Source: Asterias amurensis (lineage: Eukaryota > Echinodermata > Asteroidea > Forcipulatida > Asteriidae). From it: a stretch of DNA of 64,000 bases. The notes beneath the pieces are model-generated. The model saw only the letters and a program-made list of their open reading frames with translations. It was not told the DNA's origin and did not search any database. Made by a program: the position numbers and the translations under genes. Positions 21,270-32,848 of this stretch are shown piece by piece (the first letter of the stretch is position 1; every line of letters starts with the position of its first letter). The stretch lies in the NCBI RefSeq assembly GCF_032118995.1, contig NC_092657.1, forward strand, positions 12,045,391 through 12,109,390, in the 5' to 3' direction.

Positions 21270-21550
21270 CTTACCTCTTATGCTAGTCGAAACGTTGAGA
21301 CCAATTAAGAACGGACTCCGCGGCAGTACAGTTAATTACGATCCTATAAGCTAAAGTAGTAGTCCAAGTCTATGTTCTATACCATCCGTCTTGGTAATAG
21401 TTAAACAGCAGGACAGTTCTTTTCAGAACTGATAAGTCTCCCGAACCCCCGATTATCTACTCCGCGGCCGCGGCAGTATAATAAAGCAATACAGTTCTCT
21501 AAGAACAAATTCTACCTGGCAAGTAGATACACACATGGTGTTACCGCAAA
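21270..21550 (+). repeat. Dispersed repeat H, copy 1
   Basis: It shares AATTACGATC, AGTAGTAGTCCAAG, GACAGTTCTTTTCAGAACTG, ATCTACTCCGCGG and ACAGTTCTCTAAGAACAA with the reverse complement of 52230-52490. Two short perfect stem-loops (AGTTCTTTTCAGAACT and GTTCTCTAAGAAC) are kept in both copies. The family is unidentified. Confidence 0.8.
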
Positions 21551-21639
21551 CCACAAAATATACATTTTTACCTCACCATGCAATGCCTCAAATACTATAC
21601 GCATTTACAATCAAAATTAACAAAATAAGTGTATTATTT

Positions 21640-24170
21640 GTTTATATTTTTTTTTATAAATGTGTGAGCTTTAGATTAAAAATACATATAATATTTCTGA
21701 ATGACTGTAATCTACTCGTCCAGGGATAAAAATGGAAAGGAATAAGTGGTTGTAAAGATCATTACAACAGCAAATTTTGTTTATTAAACGTGCAGTTTAG
21801 GATGAAGTGGAAATAACATGTATTGTGAACTGCTTGTTATTTTCAGAGCGTTTAAGAAGGTACATTTTGAAAAAGGTTGTTCTATTTTAAAATAATTAAT
21901 TGTCTAAGTCGTTTTTCATAAATGTGTGAACACTAGATCAGAACAACATCATTATTGGACGAAAATAAACATGTACTCGTCCGAGGAAACAAACATATGA
22001 CAAGAAGACATGATTGCAAAGATCAGTACAACAACAAAATCCTTTACAAAAAAGGTGGTTGAGAATGAAGTGGTAATACAATTCTTTGTGAACTGCTATT
22101 CCCAACATTTGTTGTTATCAGAGCGTTTAAGAAGGTAAATTTTGAAGAAGGTTGTTTGCTCATAATATCTTTTTTTTTTTTTAGTTACCTGAAATTTACC
22201 TAATAATAATGTATAATTGTCATTTATTGCGTTTTTCCCCTGCCAAAGTGCTAATTTTCCGGCAAAAGTGTGTTCGCGCACTTAAAATACCAAAACATTT
22301 TGTTACATTTTTATGTAGGTTGGTACCTTATCTTCCAACTATAAAAGTGTCATAATCCACAAAGTGCCACTTTCGGATTTATGGCCCAATACAATACCCC
22401 TATTTTTCGCTTACAAACAATATGACAAAAACACCCCTATTTGAAATCGTGGTTTGATCCAAAGTTGATCGCACACTTAATTTTTATAAAAATTTTCTGA
22501 AAGCGTGAACATGGTTGTGCAATATGTGTGAAAGAAAAACTTCAACCTTTTCCCCTTTAGACGTATCAGTGCTTTCAATTTACCTATATTTTGACACTTA
22601 AAAAAGGTAAAAACTTGGAAAATTTGCTGAAAATGTTATTTTGGCCGAAACCATGGCAACCAATGTCTGATATAACTTTTTTTTTTCGATTTTTGTGTTT
22701 TGTGTACCCATATGTACTCATACATGGAGTTTTGCCAAAATCCATTTTTTGAAGTCTGCCAACATTTTAAAAATATCTTTGATTTTTACAGCAACCGAGT
22801 CTTAATTGTCTAAATCTTATTTTGATATGTGTGAATTAACCTTAGTTTAGAACAAAAACATGTTTTTGAAGACTTTAAACATGTACTCATCCCCCCCCCC
22901 CCAAAAAAAAAAAAAAAGAAAAAAGCGCAGAATTGTTTGTCAAGATCAGTACAACAGCAACATTCCTTTCTGGAATATTTGAAGTGTGGTTTAAATTAAT
23001 TATGTGTGAACCTTATATTGACACAAAAACACATTGTTTGAAGAATATAACCATGTCCAACAAACAGACTGATCCGACGAAATTATTACAAAGATCAATA
23101 CAACACCGACATTCCTTTCTGGGATACTTGGAGTGTGGTTTAAATTTTATTCAACCGTTGCTGTGGTTATCAGAGTGTTTAAGAAAGTACATGATATTTA
23201 AAGTTTTAATATACTTTTTGTTTTATATAATATTACTTTTATCTGTGTGAACTTTAGATTAGACAACAACAAAATAACTGACTATAATGTTATATTCATT
23301 CGGGAATACAAAAAAAAAAAAAGATCCGAAGAAATAATTGTAAAGATCAGTACAACAGCAACATTCCCTTTGTGGAAAATACAGTGTGAATTAAATTTGC
23401 TGAAGCGGATATCATACTAATTGTGAACTAATAGTTCAACAATTTGTTGTTGTCAGAGTGTTTAAGAAAGTACATATTTGAAGAAGGTTTTCCTCTTTCA
23501 ATATACTTATTGTTTTATTATATTACTTTTATTGTTGTGAACCTTAGATTAAGAAAATATATATATAAAAGACTATAATTGTATACTCAATCAGGGATTC
23601 AAAAAAATCAGGGATTCAAAAAAATCGATAGAAAGAAATGATTTCACAGATGATTACAACAGCAACATTCCTTTCTGGAATATTCAAAGGGTAGTTTAAA
23701 ATTGACGAAGCGGACATTACATCAATTGTGAACTGTTCATTTAAACATGTATTGTTGTCAGCGTGTTTATCAAAGTACATACTGAAAAGGGTTTGTTTAT
23801 TTTATTATTCTTAACATACTCAATTGCCTTAGTCCTAATGTTGTCATGTATGGACCTTAGATTAAAGGAAAAACGTCATTGGTGTCTATAAACATTTACT
23901 CATCCAAGGAAACAAAAACTAGGATCAGAAGAAAGGATTGCAAAGATCAGAACAACAACAATAATTCCTTTCTGGAACACTCAAAGTGTGGTTAAAATTT
24001 ATTGAAGCAACTATCAAATTTACGAACTATAACTTTAAACATTAATTATTGTTGTTTGTCGGAGTGTTTAAGAATGGAAATGTTGGCGAAGGTTTCTCTT
24101 TTATTTCACTTTATTGATTCACTTTTAATTATTTTGTGTTAGCATTAGAAGAAAAAAAAAACTTGTTGAA
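21640..24170. repeat. Array of ~300-bp repeats, seven degenerate units
   Basis: The block GATCAGTACAACAGCAACATTCC recurs (in variants) near 21757, 22020, 22946, 23094, 23345, 23650 and 23945. In each unit it is preceded by a TGTGTGAAC-type block with a run to ACTCAT/CTCGTCC, and followed by TCAGAGTGTTTAAGAA. Unit spacing varies (about 150 to 310 bp), and a foreign segment at about 22165-22790 interrupts the second unit. No coding sequence is visible. The degeneracy indicates an old array. Confidence 0.82.
22165..22790. other. Insertion interrupting the 300-bp array
   Basis: This stretch breaks the repeat period between units two and three and shows none of the array blocks. It is AT-rich, has a poly-T start, and contains CATGGCAACCAATG near 22655. 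No ends or inverted repeats could be defined. Confidence 0.45.
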
Positions 24171-24283
24171 TGACTACAAACAATTACTCATTTATGGCAC
24201 TTTTTCAGAACGAAGGAAACCAAGACAATACAAAACGTAAATGCCGAGCGGTCCGAGCTTTGAATTAAAATCATAATTATTCT

Positions 24284-24340
24284 TAAATACCTCGGACAGT
24301 TTCGCTATTCCTATTGGTGGAGAGCGCGTCACGTGGGTGT
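24284..24340 (+). repeat. Dispersed repeat E, copy 2
   Basis: ACAGTTTCGCTATTCCTATT, GGTGGAGAGCGCGTCACGTG is shared with 26034-26110 and, inverted, with 17150-17215. A related phrase (TTCTTCATTCCTATTGGTCG) follows near 24421, so the unit may be longer. Confidence 0.78.
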
Positions 24341-24659
24341 GTATAAACATTTGTTTATGACCGGTAAAAGGTGTTAAAACATGGGCGTGACACGCAAGCT
24401 TGCACCTGTGCTTATAATACAGTTTCTTCATTCCTATTGGTCGAGAGCAACGGCTGAAACAGTTGTGCCACATCACGCGATACGCGCAACGCGCACATCA
24501 TTCCCTTATAAAGAGTTGTTTACCCGAGGGCAGCGGAGGGTTGTGTTGAAAGAAATCATTGCACAATTATAATGTTTGCATTTATTTAACTTTTTGACCA
24601 AAAGTGTTGATGTTTTTTGACCGAAAAGGTATTGATGACTGGGAATCAAAGTGTGTTGA

Positions 24660-24786
24660 ATCGGTTTTCAACTAGTGGTTTAAACCCGCCGATGCCCGGT
24701 TCTTGATAATTTTACCTCGATTTCGTATCGGTAAATTATCAAGAACCAGGCCTCGTTGGGATTAAACCACTAGTTGAAAACCTCTC
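24660..24786. repeat. Perfect long hairpin
   Basis: GGTTTTCAACTAGTGGTTTAA and GGTTCTTGATAATTTTACC on the left are matched by their reverse complements on the right (GGTAAATTATCAAGAACC, TTAAACCACTAGTTGAAAAC). The loop is about 13 bp. Total length is about 125 bp. No similar copy was found in the window. Confidence 0.88.
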
Positions 24787-24825
24787 CACCACACATTGAT
24801 TCTCTTAGTAATACAGTTATCAGAG

Positions 24826-24897
24826 TGTAAGTTTGGAAAACCAGACGTAATTATTGCACTTAGGTTTGGAAAACCAGACGTTATTATTGCACTTAAT
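24826..24897. repeat. 33-bp direct duplication
   Basis: TTTGGAAAACCAGACGT, then a TTATTGCACTTA block, occurs twice in a row with one or two differences. Confidence 0.85.
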
Positions 24898-24899
24898 GA

Positions 24900-26033
24900 C
24901 CAGACATTATAGTTGTGAATGATAACCAAACTCTGCGCACAAGAACTGCCGGTGATGCATATCATAAATTGAAGTAAAGGCGATTTAATACAACTGTAAA
25001 TCCGCTCACAAATGCCTCTTACTCTTGACACTTTTGATTAATTTTGGCATAGCAGTGGCTTTTTCCTCATTTAGTACCATTCATAAGTGGAGATACGTAA
25101 TAGCTGTTTTTGACATGTTTTGAATAAAATATATATTTCATTGCATTTTAGTAAGCAATATTTATAGACGCCAATGCAAATGAATCAGTCAAAAACTGTA
25201 AACTACAATAGACCGTGCAAGTGTTGCGCGTTTTTGAACGTTTTAAACATTAAAATGCGTATTGTTGAGAAAAATGGTATTACAACTGTTTTTATTTTTT
25301 TATTTTTTAAAATTGAGCAAACCCAAAAGGGAACATACAGTTTGGAAGTGTTGAAATATAATACGTACGTAACTTGCACGGTCTTTTATCTACTTATTTG
25401 TTTGAATAGCTGTTGGAATGCGTATGAATGGAGACAATAAAACAAACCCATTCATAACAAGTGAAACACATGTTTTTGATTGAATTATGTTAAGTGTGTT
25501 TTGTTATTTTCTTTTTTTTTTTAGACTAAAGCATATTATTAGGGAAAAAGCAATGTTTTTAGGTAATGGTGTTACTTAATAAATGCATCAGGAACGCAGT
25601 CGATGAACAAACCAGTGAAAAGTCAATCTTGAACTTTGAAATTTGGACCTAAACTAAACCAAATGGCATTGTCTGAGTAATAACTAATACTAGTGTTTGT
25701 CCAAACAGGCTTGGGACTGGGGAAGGGAAAACCAAATACCTATTTCAAAACATTTTCAAGACACACTGATTTGTTTATGATAATTGGTAAAATAAAATAA
25801 TTCAAAACAAGTACATGATGATTCAAAAGTAGTCGCAAGGGGGCGTCTACCCCCTTTTGAGACAATTTAAAGCTTTAGGAATTGGGGGAGGGAGACACAA
25901 TGTATTTACAGTTCAAGAATATCTGCCTTGATATTTTGTCGGATTTACATGTTGAAAAAACATGCAAAATGCACCTTTATAGTCCCCTCAAGAAATAGTC
26001 ACGAGGCTAAGAGCAATTAATAAATAGTAATCG
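24900..26033. other. Unassigned intergenic sequence
   Basis: I see no gene or repeat. Short open frames at 24762-25031 and 25174-25440 have no motif and a base composition like the surrounding DNA. Confidence 0.5.
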
Positions 26034-26110
26034 TAAATACCTCAGACAGTTTCGCTATTCCTATTTGTGGAGAGCGCATCACGTGAGGCCGGGGGTGTTT
26101 AAACATTTGA
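26034..26110 (+). repeat. Dispersed repeat E, copy 3
   Basis: It opens with AAATACCTCAGACAGTTTCG and continues with CTATTCCTATTTGTGGAGAG, matching copy 2. The GC-rich sequence that follows (26110-26450) includes a 128-residue open frame without motifs; I do not accept it as a gene. Confidence 0.78.
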
Positions 26111-26448
26111 TAATGACCAGTGTTTATAACCGGTTGAGCGCGGATTCTCCGCGCTTGTCTTGGTGCAAGACGTTTCTTATTACGGGCGATGCAGGCGCTG
26201 TCACTGAGTTGGCCGCGCAGTGTAAGAAAGGAAAATCAGAACATGTTGCACCAAGGCTAACCGCGCATGCGCAGGAACGGAACCGGAAACTGTCGGAAAT
26301 AGGCGTCTTAGTCAAAACAATGCAACACACGGACGTCGTACATGTACACACCATAGGTGTAGAAACATACATAGCTCGAGCACGTCGAAAACGGATACAT
26401 TTTACAGAAATTCTTACTTCATTACGCCTTTTAACCAAAAGGCATTTA

Positions 26449-26620
26449 TGAATGGGAATAAAATGGTAGCGACTAGTTCTTTCACGGCCGTTTAAAACCT
26501 TGCAGGGTCAAATTGCCGTTTGATAAAGGCCCTCGCTTTTGGCTCGGGCCTTTATCACACGGCAATTTGACCCTGTCTATTTTAAACGGCCGTGAAATAT
26601 TTAGCGCTACCCTTTAATTC
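26449..26620. mobile_element. MITE family F, copy 2 (foldback)
   Basis: A strong palindrome: ACGGCCGTTTAAAACCTTGC, GGTCAAATTGCCGT and AAAGGCCC on the left return inverted on the right as GGGCCTTT, ACGGCAATTTGACC and TTTTAAACGGCCGT. Copy 1 is at 10915-11060. Confidence 0.85.
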
Positions 26621-27000
26621 CCTTAATTATACACTGAATTTACATATAGGTTTGAGTCAAAGCCTCGGTAGGCATATGGTTATATGAAATCAAATCTGTA
26701 AACGGTTCAATTGATAGCTAAATGTTCGTTAGAATTAAACAAAAGGGCAAGTGAAAAACGTTCATACATGCATTGTTGTTGTTGTTGTTAAAAACTGTGT
26801 GTTTTCGTTTGAATTTCATAAGGCTGCCAAAACGGGCTGCCCATGTGAATAGAGTTGAACAACAGTAATTTTTAAAACAACTGACATTACATTTCTCAGG
26901 GAACTGCGGGTGGTAAACCTTTCAGTTATTTTAAGAAACCGTTTTGTCCACATGAATATTAAGTCTGCTCAGTATTCCATTAATAATTATTTGCCTTTGG
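26621..27000. other. Unassigned intergenic sequence
   Basis: AT-rich DNA with a (GTT)n-type run near 26775 and no recognisable gene or repeat. Confidence 0.45.
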
Positions 27001-27410
27001 GTCAGCAAAACTTGTATCTGGCGTTTGATTACTGGTATTAAGAATAGTATTATAGGTCATTTCAACTTTGTTTAGGTGGTTCCACCGTTGTTAACCGGGG
27101 GGGGGGGGGAGTCTGGCGGGCCCAATGAAGCAAAACATGTCTGGCGGTTGATACTGATATTATGAATAGTGTTATTTGGTAATTTCAACTTGGTTTCAGG
27201 AGGTTCCTCTGATGTTTAACCCGGGGAGGGGAGGTGCCTGCAGGGCCCAATGCAGCAAAACATGTGTCTGGCGGTTTATACTGGTAATGCGAATAGTGTT
27301 ATTGGTCATTAAAACTTGGTTTCAGGTGGTTCCACCGATGTTTAACCCGGGGAGGGGAGATATCTGGCGGGCCCAATGCAGCAAAACATTTGTGTTGCGG
27401 TTGATACTTG
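27001..27410. repeat. ~118-bp tandem repeat, four units
   Basis: Each unit has GCAAAACATGTGTCTGGCGG, an ACTGGTATTA/AATAGTGTTA block, TTCAACTTGGTTTCAGGTGG, TTCCACCGATGTTTAACC and a G-rich run before CTGGCGGGCCCAATGCA. The unit starts are near 27006, 27126, 27249 and 27367. Partial copies occur at 27775-27840 (same strand) and, reversed, at 34640-34795 and 35245-35345. Confidence 0.88.
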
Positions 27411-27775
27411 TGTTAAGTTACTGGTCATTTACTGGTTACTGTTCAGTTCATGTCTTGTTGAAATCAACTGGCAAGCACACCTCACTGAACCCCGCACTGC
27501 AGCAATCAGGTCTATGTATCATCATTCTTTCCTCGCACAATTAGGGACTGGAACTGCTTGAAGACGGACCCTGCACTCTCACCCTCTCTAGATGCATTCA
27601 AGAATGCACTGAGGGTCTCACCTAGTTAGTAATATTGCTGGCCAGTTTTTACTTGCACCATTTATACTTTTGCACCTGATTGGCTTACGGTCCCATGGTT
27701 TCACGCGTGAGCCCAGCCACAGTGCGGTAATCTTCAAATTTTCTGAAGCAGCACTTTAAAGGAAGAAGAAGAAGT
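27411..27775 (+). mobile_element. LINE 3' end (5'-truncated)
   Basis: A frame running 27509-27631 reads VYVSSFFPRTIRDWNCLKTD, then PALSPSLDAFKNALRVSPS and stop. The Phe-Phe-Pro-Arg-Thr-Ile-(R)-Asp-Trp-Asn plus LDAFK pattern is the C-terminus of CR1/L2/RTE-like LINE ORF2. A 3' UTR and a short GAAGAAGAAG tail end the element. It is inserted next to the tandem repeats at 27001-27410, one of which resumes right after it (27775-27840), so the LINE split the array. Confidence 0.78.
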
Positions 27776-27840
27776 TCCACCGTTGTTAACAAATGGGGGG
27801 GGGGGGGTTGTCGATGGCGGGCCTAGTGCAGCCAAACTAT

Positions 27841-29039
27841 GAATCTAGGGCCACAACTTAAATACCAAACTTCGTTTTAGCCAAACGGCTGGTTTCGTTA
27901 TTGAATTAGGGACTCTTAAAGTAAAAAAAAAAAATAAAAATAAAAAACATCAACGACGTGCGGGGTTGGTCGGGGCAGAGCTGTAAAAAGGGTAGGCTTC
28001 AGCCCATTTTAAGAGGATTTATCTCGGAAACAATATGGGGTATTGAATTAATGTTGTGTGTGTGTTCATTTTAGCAATAATGGGACAGTTAAACAAAGTT
28101 TCATGTAAATTTGAGCTGATTTGACAACTGGGTAATTTCAACCCACAGGTTGTACAGTAAACATGCCTCGGATGATCAGACAGGGCATAATTATTGGATA
28201 CAAATGGCTCAATCGAACGCGGTAACAGTTTTACCGTTGGGAGGATATGGGCACTTAAAACAAACATGAACACGACTCGAAATTATTTTTGTAAACAAAC
28301 AAAATATTGATACAAACCGCCGAGAAAACTCATATTGTCCATATTCCATGAAACAGAACATGTTTCATTTTTGTGTTTTGTTTTATACCACTGTTTCCGA
28401 TTTAATAAATACTTTTAGTTTGTACTTCAATCGATTGGAAGTTGCGATCTCTCAAAAGCTGGTGCCGCGATTTTTATTCCGATTCGTTCATAAACACAAC
28501 TACACACGTGCAAGTTACGACATGTACTTTGCGGTATTTTCCCAACTTCCCAACAACGTGGTGATATTGCTGGCGTAGGGAATTTCCCCTACACACAGCC
28601 TCGCGCCCACTGCAGTTCATTCTCCTAGATTGAAAGTACAGCACGCTAGTAACGGTGACGGCAATAGAAAGGCACATCCACGGGATCGGTGATGATAACT
28701 ATGGGATATCAGAGAGTGATCACTATGGGATGGCAGCGCTGTACATGTGAGAAGCATTACAAAATATGCTTCTTCGCTGCGCTCGTAGTATACGCATGAA
28801 AAACAGTTTCAAATTATTGTAGGACACTCAACAAAAAAAGCTTGGAAAATATAATTTTGCTTCAGAATTTAAACAATCATGGGCGTGGGCCTGTGTTAAA
28901 CTGCATACACTGATCGAGAGGGTTTCGCCAACTCGGTAAGCGGCAAGAAAGTAATATAAATACTCGGTGCTTTTCAGCATCAGAGGCGACAGAAACCGTA
29001 TACAAGCACTCCGGGTTCCGGGCGTGTGCATTGAACCAC
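27841..29039. other. Unassigned intergenic sequence
   Basis: No gene is supported. Several short frames (28019-28273, 28348-28578, 28828-29043) lack motifs. A poly-A/T-rich interval lies at 27924-27947. Confidence 0.45.
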
Positions 29040-29270
29040 ACAATGGGTCGTCCGTTGTGAGTTAAAACCGGATGTCATTCTGTCCACACGCAGTGTTAAA
29101 AGATAAACCCCAACCGGTTTAGACTTAGACCGCCTCGCTGGACGGTTTAAGTTTTGGGGTTTAAACCCGATCCGGTCTAACTTTATTTGCGTTCACACGC
29201 ACAAAAGTTGAACCCGAACCGGTCTAAGTGGGCTTAGACCAACTTTAGTGTGGCGTGTGAACGACCTCAT
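29040..29270. repeat. Degenerate inverted-repeat element with CCGGTCTAA words
   Basis: Words such as AACCGGTTTAGACTTAGACC, GATCCGGTCTAACTTT and GAACCGGTCTAAGTGG alternate in both orientations, bounded by CACACGCAGTGTTA-like and GTGGCGTGTGAACG sequence. It reads like an eroded snap-back; I cannot define its ends. Confidence 0.4.
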
Positions 29271-29589
29271 TGTTTGATTCAGCCAAATGTTTTGCCTCTT
29301 TGTTAGGGGTCCATGCACCCAACGCAGCGGGGGGTCCCCGGCAGACATCCATATCTGACTATTTCAGGTTATCCACTAATTTCCCCTGTACTTAATGGTG
29401 GGAACCTCGTTCCTTTAACCAAAGTGTTCTGGGCTTCCCGTCTAGAACTGCAGTAAAACTGTTTTCCTTAATACTTTTGTCCCTATGAATATAGTCTGCT
29501 CAGTGTTCCATAAACAATACGCCCATTGACCTCGTAGAGATGGCGTAGTTGGAGTAAACAATTATAGGTTGCTACAGTGCCTCCATGGC

Positions 29590-29885
29590 CGTGTAATTGG
29601 TAAATAATTGCCCGTTTTTGCTGTGTTACTTTAATTAACTAGACACAAATCGTGCGGAACACAAAACTTTTGCTTCACTACATGCATTATGCACCATTTT
29701 GGGCTGTACAACAACCTGTAATAGTAATTCTAGCTGGAAATGTTTTCTTCTTCGTCAACGCTTTAATCAAAAGTTGTGTTTATACACTATTTTTGTGTTT
29801 TCCTACCACGATTCGACGTGACTCGAGTCAATTGTCCGAGTCACCAAAATTCTGACTGAGACGGACTCAAGTCCATGTTAATGGA
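29590..29885 (+). repeat. Dispersed repeat shared with 60860-61110
   Basis: AATCGTGCGGAACA near 29648 matches the complement of TGTTCCGCACGATTT near 61098, and the CGACGTGACTCGAGTCAATT, GACTCGAGTCC region resembles 60870-60960 in reverse order. Divergence is high. Confidence 0.5.
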
Positions 29886-30842
29886 CTCGAGTCCTATATA
29901 ACTCTAGATACAAGTTAAAGGTAGACTCTCGTTGCTTCCAATGCTCTAGTCTCAATTGAATGACGGGACAGAAAAGGGACAAACTAAATTAGTTTGCTGT
30001 CCGCGCTATCGTTACAGTTATAAAAATAAAAAAACGATAAAATGATGGTAAACTTAAAAACACAACACTGATACACATAGTTGACAATTGCATTCTTGAA
30101 GAACAAAGAAGAAGTCTCGAAGGCTAAATCGCATGCTTTGTTAGTACTGTTATTTTGTTATTATCGGTGCGCTTGTGACATACCATGGAGGAAGAAAGAG
30201 AAGGAGCTCGAACGACCTGCAAAACCGCAGAGTAACAAAAGAATACTCTGACAATGCCCCTGTCTGACCAGTGGAAAAAGAGAGGAGACCTCCAGCTGGA
30301 CGGCCGATTTGTACAGAACGTTTGGTACCACCAGTCTGCGCTCTTACCTGCGTGTAAAGTTGAATTATTGGAGACAAGAATTGTAAATATACACGTTTTC
30401 ATTTACCGTTTGTGGTGTTTCACGGAAACATCATGGCATATTTTTACATTTTATGTGACTTTCCGGTCACTATCGGTGGTTCAAAATGTAGGTATTAGCA
30501 CACGAGGGTGGTTGGTATTCAATTGTGTTGTTCGATTTGGTGAGCACAAGTGTACACAATTTTTATCAGGACTCAAAAAAGTTGTTTTTCTGTATTATAT
30601 CCATACGACATACGACACCATAGTTGAGTAAAGAACCAAGTGTGCACGCGCAAACTCACATACGCCAGGTCGCCCATTGTCTGTGTAAGGTACGTGGGTG
30701 ATTACGAGGTGTCGTTAAACGGTTGCGGTACCACGGGTTCGACTTTTGAAGTCCCTTCGTTCGAGCTCCTTCTCTTGAAACAAAGAGTTCAAAAACAGCC
30801 AACGTGAGTGGAGACAGTCCTTCTCTGGGATATGAAGCAAAA
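29886..30842. other. Unassigned intergenic sequence
   Basis: I see no gene. Open frames of 70 to 125 codons on both strands at 30124-30631 overlap one another and carry no motif. Confidence 0.45.
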
Positions 30843-31331
30843 TAAAGACAGCACAAAAAGTAACTAGGTTGTTGTAAAAGCACCTATAATTTTAAATTTG
30901 TTACTCATCTAAAAATGAAAATACCAGGAGACGACAAATTTTATTACGGTGATTTTGAAACCTTGTTTGTTACAATCAGTCGAGTATTGTTGTCGCGGTA
31001 TGTGCTTACAAGTGAAAAGGACCCATTTTCATTGTTGCAGTATCTCCTAATGACATGATTGAACTCTCCTCTGATTCAGCGTGAACCTAATAGCGGGGGT
31101 TTTGAAAAGCTGTTCTTGTCAACAGGAATTACAGCAACAATGGAAATCGGCACTGTTCAATTGTAAGCACTTACCGCGACAACAATACTCGACTGATTGT
31201 AACACACAAGGTGTTAAATTCATGGTAATTAAACTGTCCGTCTCCTGGTATTTTCATTTTAAGAATATTAGTAACAATTTTTAAATATAGGTGCTTTTAC
31301 AACAGCCGAGTTACTTTTTTGCTGTCTTTAT
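30843..31331. mobile_element. 490-bp foldback element
   Basis: The outer ends AAAGACAGCACAAAAAGTAA, TGTTGTAAAAGCACCTATA return inverted as TATAGGTGCTTTTACAAC, TTACTTTTTTGCTGTCTTT. Inner blocks also pair: ATACCAGGAGACG with CGTCTCCTGGTAT, ACAATCAGTCGAGTATTG with ACAATACTCGACTGATTG, and GTATGTGCTTACAA with TTGTAAGCACTTAC. It is a whole-length palindrome with no coding sequence; a single copy is present in the window. Confidence 0.85.
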
Positions 31332-31690
31332 AAAGACTTGCTATGGTCTCATCGGGGTGCTTCACAAGCACACCGTCTATTTATTCGCATTCGAATGGCG
31401 CGGGTAAGCTTTCGTGGTGTTTCGTCATCGCAGAGGCCGATGCATGAATATTCACCCTGTAAATGACTTACCATAAAGGCACCTTGTGAAACGTTCGTCG
31501 TGTATGTGAATTGTGGGTGGAGCTACCTAGGGAGAGCTGTTCATTCGTTCTGACGTGGTCGACCGGCCGACGTACCTCCAAAATCTATGAACACTACTCC
31601 GAAGCAAAATAAACAGTGGTGACTGCGCGATGATTGGCCGGCCGCGAAGTCTTAACTTATCGTGCAGTATCACTCAAATTTATTAGGGCT
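31332..31690. other. Unassigned intergenic sequence
   Basis: No gene or repeat recognised. It is less AT-rich than its surroundings and has several CG dinucleotides around 31390-31640, but no promoter element I can defend. Confidence 0.4.
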
Positions 31691-31965
31691 TAAAAATAAA
31701 CTCGAAACGCAATTTAAGTACTATGAGCAGTGGCCCAGTGGAATGACTCAAGACTCCACACCCCCCCCAAAAAAAAAATAAATAAATAAATAAATAAATA
31801 AATAAAATAGTTTACTACGTTACGTTTAATAGCAGTTCATCCTAAGGTTTAAAAATTAAACTTGAACACAATTGAAGTAAGATGAGCAGTGGCCAAGGGG
31901 AAGGGCTCTGGACTCTGCGGCTCCTAAAGATCCCGGGATCGAATCCCGTTGCCTCACAGATCGAG
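31691..31965 (+). mobile_element. Two tRNA-like (SINE-type) modules in tandem
   Basis: The second module (31868-31965) has a box A-like TGGCCAAGGGGAAGG and a box B GGGATCGAATCCCG at tRNA spacing. The first (31691-31770) repeats the head (TTTAAGTACTATGAGCAGTG, GCCCAGTGGAATGACTC) but is cut off by a poly-C/poly-A run and an (AAAT)n microsatellite at 31770-31806. Acceptor-stem pairing is missing, so these are SINE heads or tRNA pseudogenes and not tRNA genes. Confidence 0.6.
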
Positions 31966-32848
31966 GTTTTTGGAAAATTTATAAATATAACATTGTCAAA
32001 TATCATAATTGAAAAGTGCATCGAGTCGTTTTATGTTTCTTTCCCACTCTCAAAATATATTTTTTCCAAGGAACTACGTTTGAATTATTGGTATTGAATA
32101 ATAATAATAAGTTTATCAACATTAGTAAGGCAACAATATAACGTCATAAAATGTTAAGATTAATTATGCTTTTTTCTAATTTAATAAATAGTAAACAATA
32201 AAATAAACAAAGTGCCTATGTATATACCTTTACCCAATGTTAAAGCACTGTTTGTCAATGCAATAGAATCATGTGTTAAGTATGAATCGAATATTTATGT
32301 AATACTATTGCTTTTAGTTTGCCGCGTTTAAATGCCCGTTAGAGTTAAACATGTGTTTATAACAAACAATAGCAATTCTTAAACATGGTACGGGGATTGT
32401 TTAGTGAGCATTCTGAACCATTTAGAAGCCAGATATGTGTACAGAAAGGTATAAAGGTGGACAGAAAGGATGGGCTCCAAATCTTCTTCTTTACACAAGA
32501 GGAGGATGACGAACAGGAAAATCGTCATGGTCGCCAACACCAGCGTGCACAAAGAGTTAGTAGGGACAAGGTGAACCCCTTAGAAGAGTATGAAGAAGGG
32601 CATCTTGTTAATGGCTTTTCCTGATGGTTTAAACAAACAAACCAACAAACAAACAACTTTGTAGTTTAATCAGGAATTAAATTGACGATCTTGGCCAGCT
32701 GGGTATTTTTCATTATTTATGTTTTATGTCAACTTTTATTTTTTTTTTATTTTATTTTTGGTAACAAATTATTTTAGATTTGCAGTTATTTCCTTGACCC
32801 ACCTATCCACAATTTCGAACACAAATCTAATTTTTTTCAAACTGACTA
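31966..32848. other. Unassigned AT-rich sequence
   Basis: The 79-codon frame at 32385-32624 is acidic and glutamine-rich without a known motif. An (AAAC)n-like run lies at 32630-32655. Nothing else can be supported. Confidence 0.4.

Noticed and set aside
21640-24170. CRISPR-like or gene-array interpretation of the repeats
   Set aside because: Units are degenerate, long and of variable spacing in a eukaryotic context, without conserved short repeats or unique spacers.
26065-26451. 128-codon frame in a GC-richer stretch
   Set aside because: It starts inside dispersed repeat E, overlaps a 104-codon frame on the opposite strand, and has no recognisable motif.
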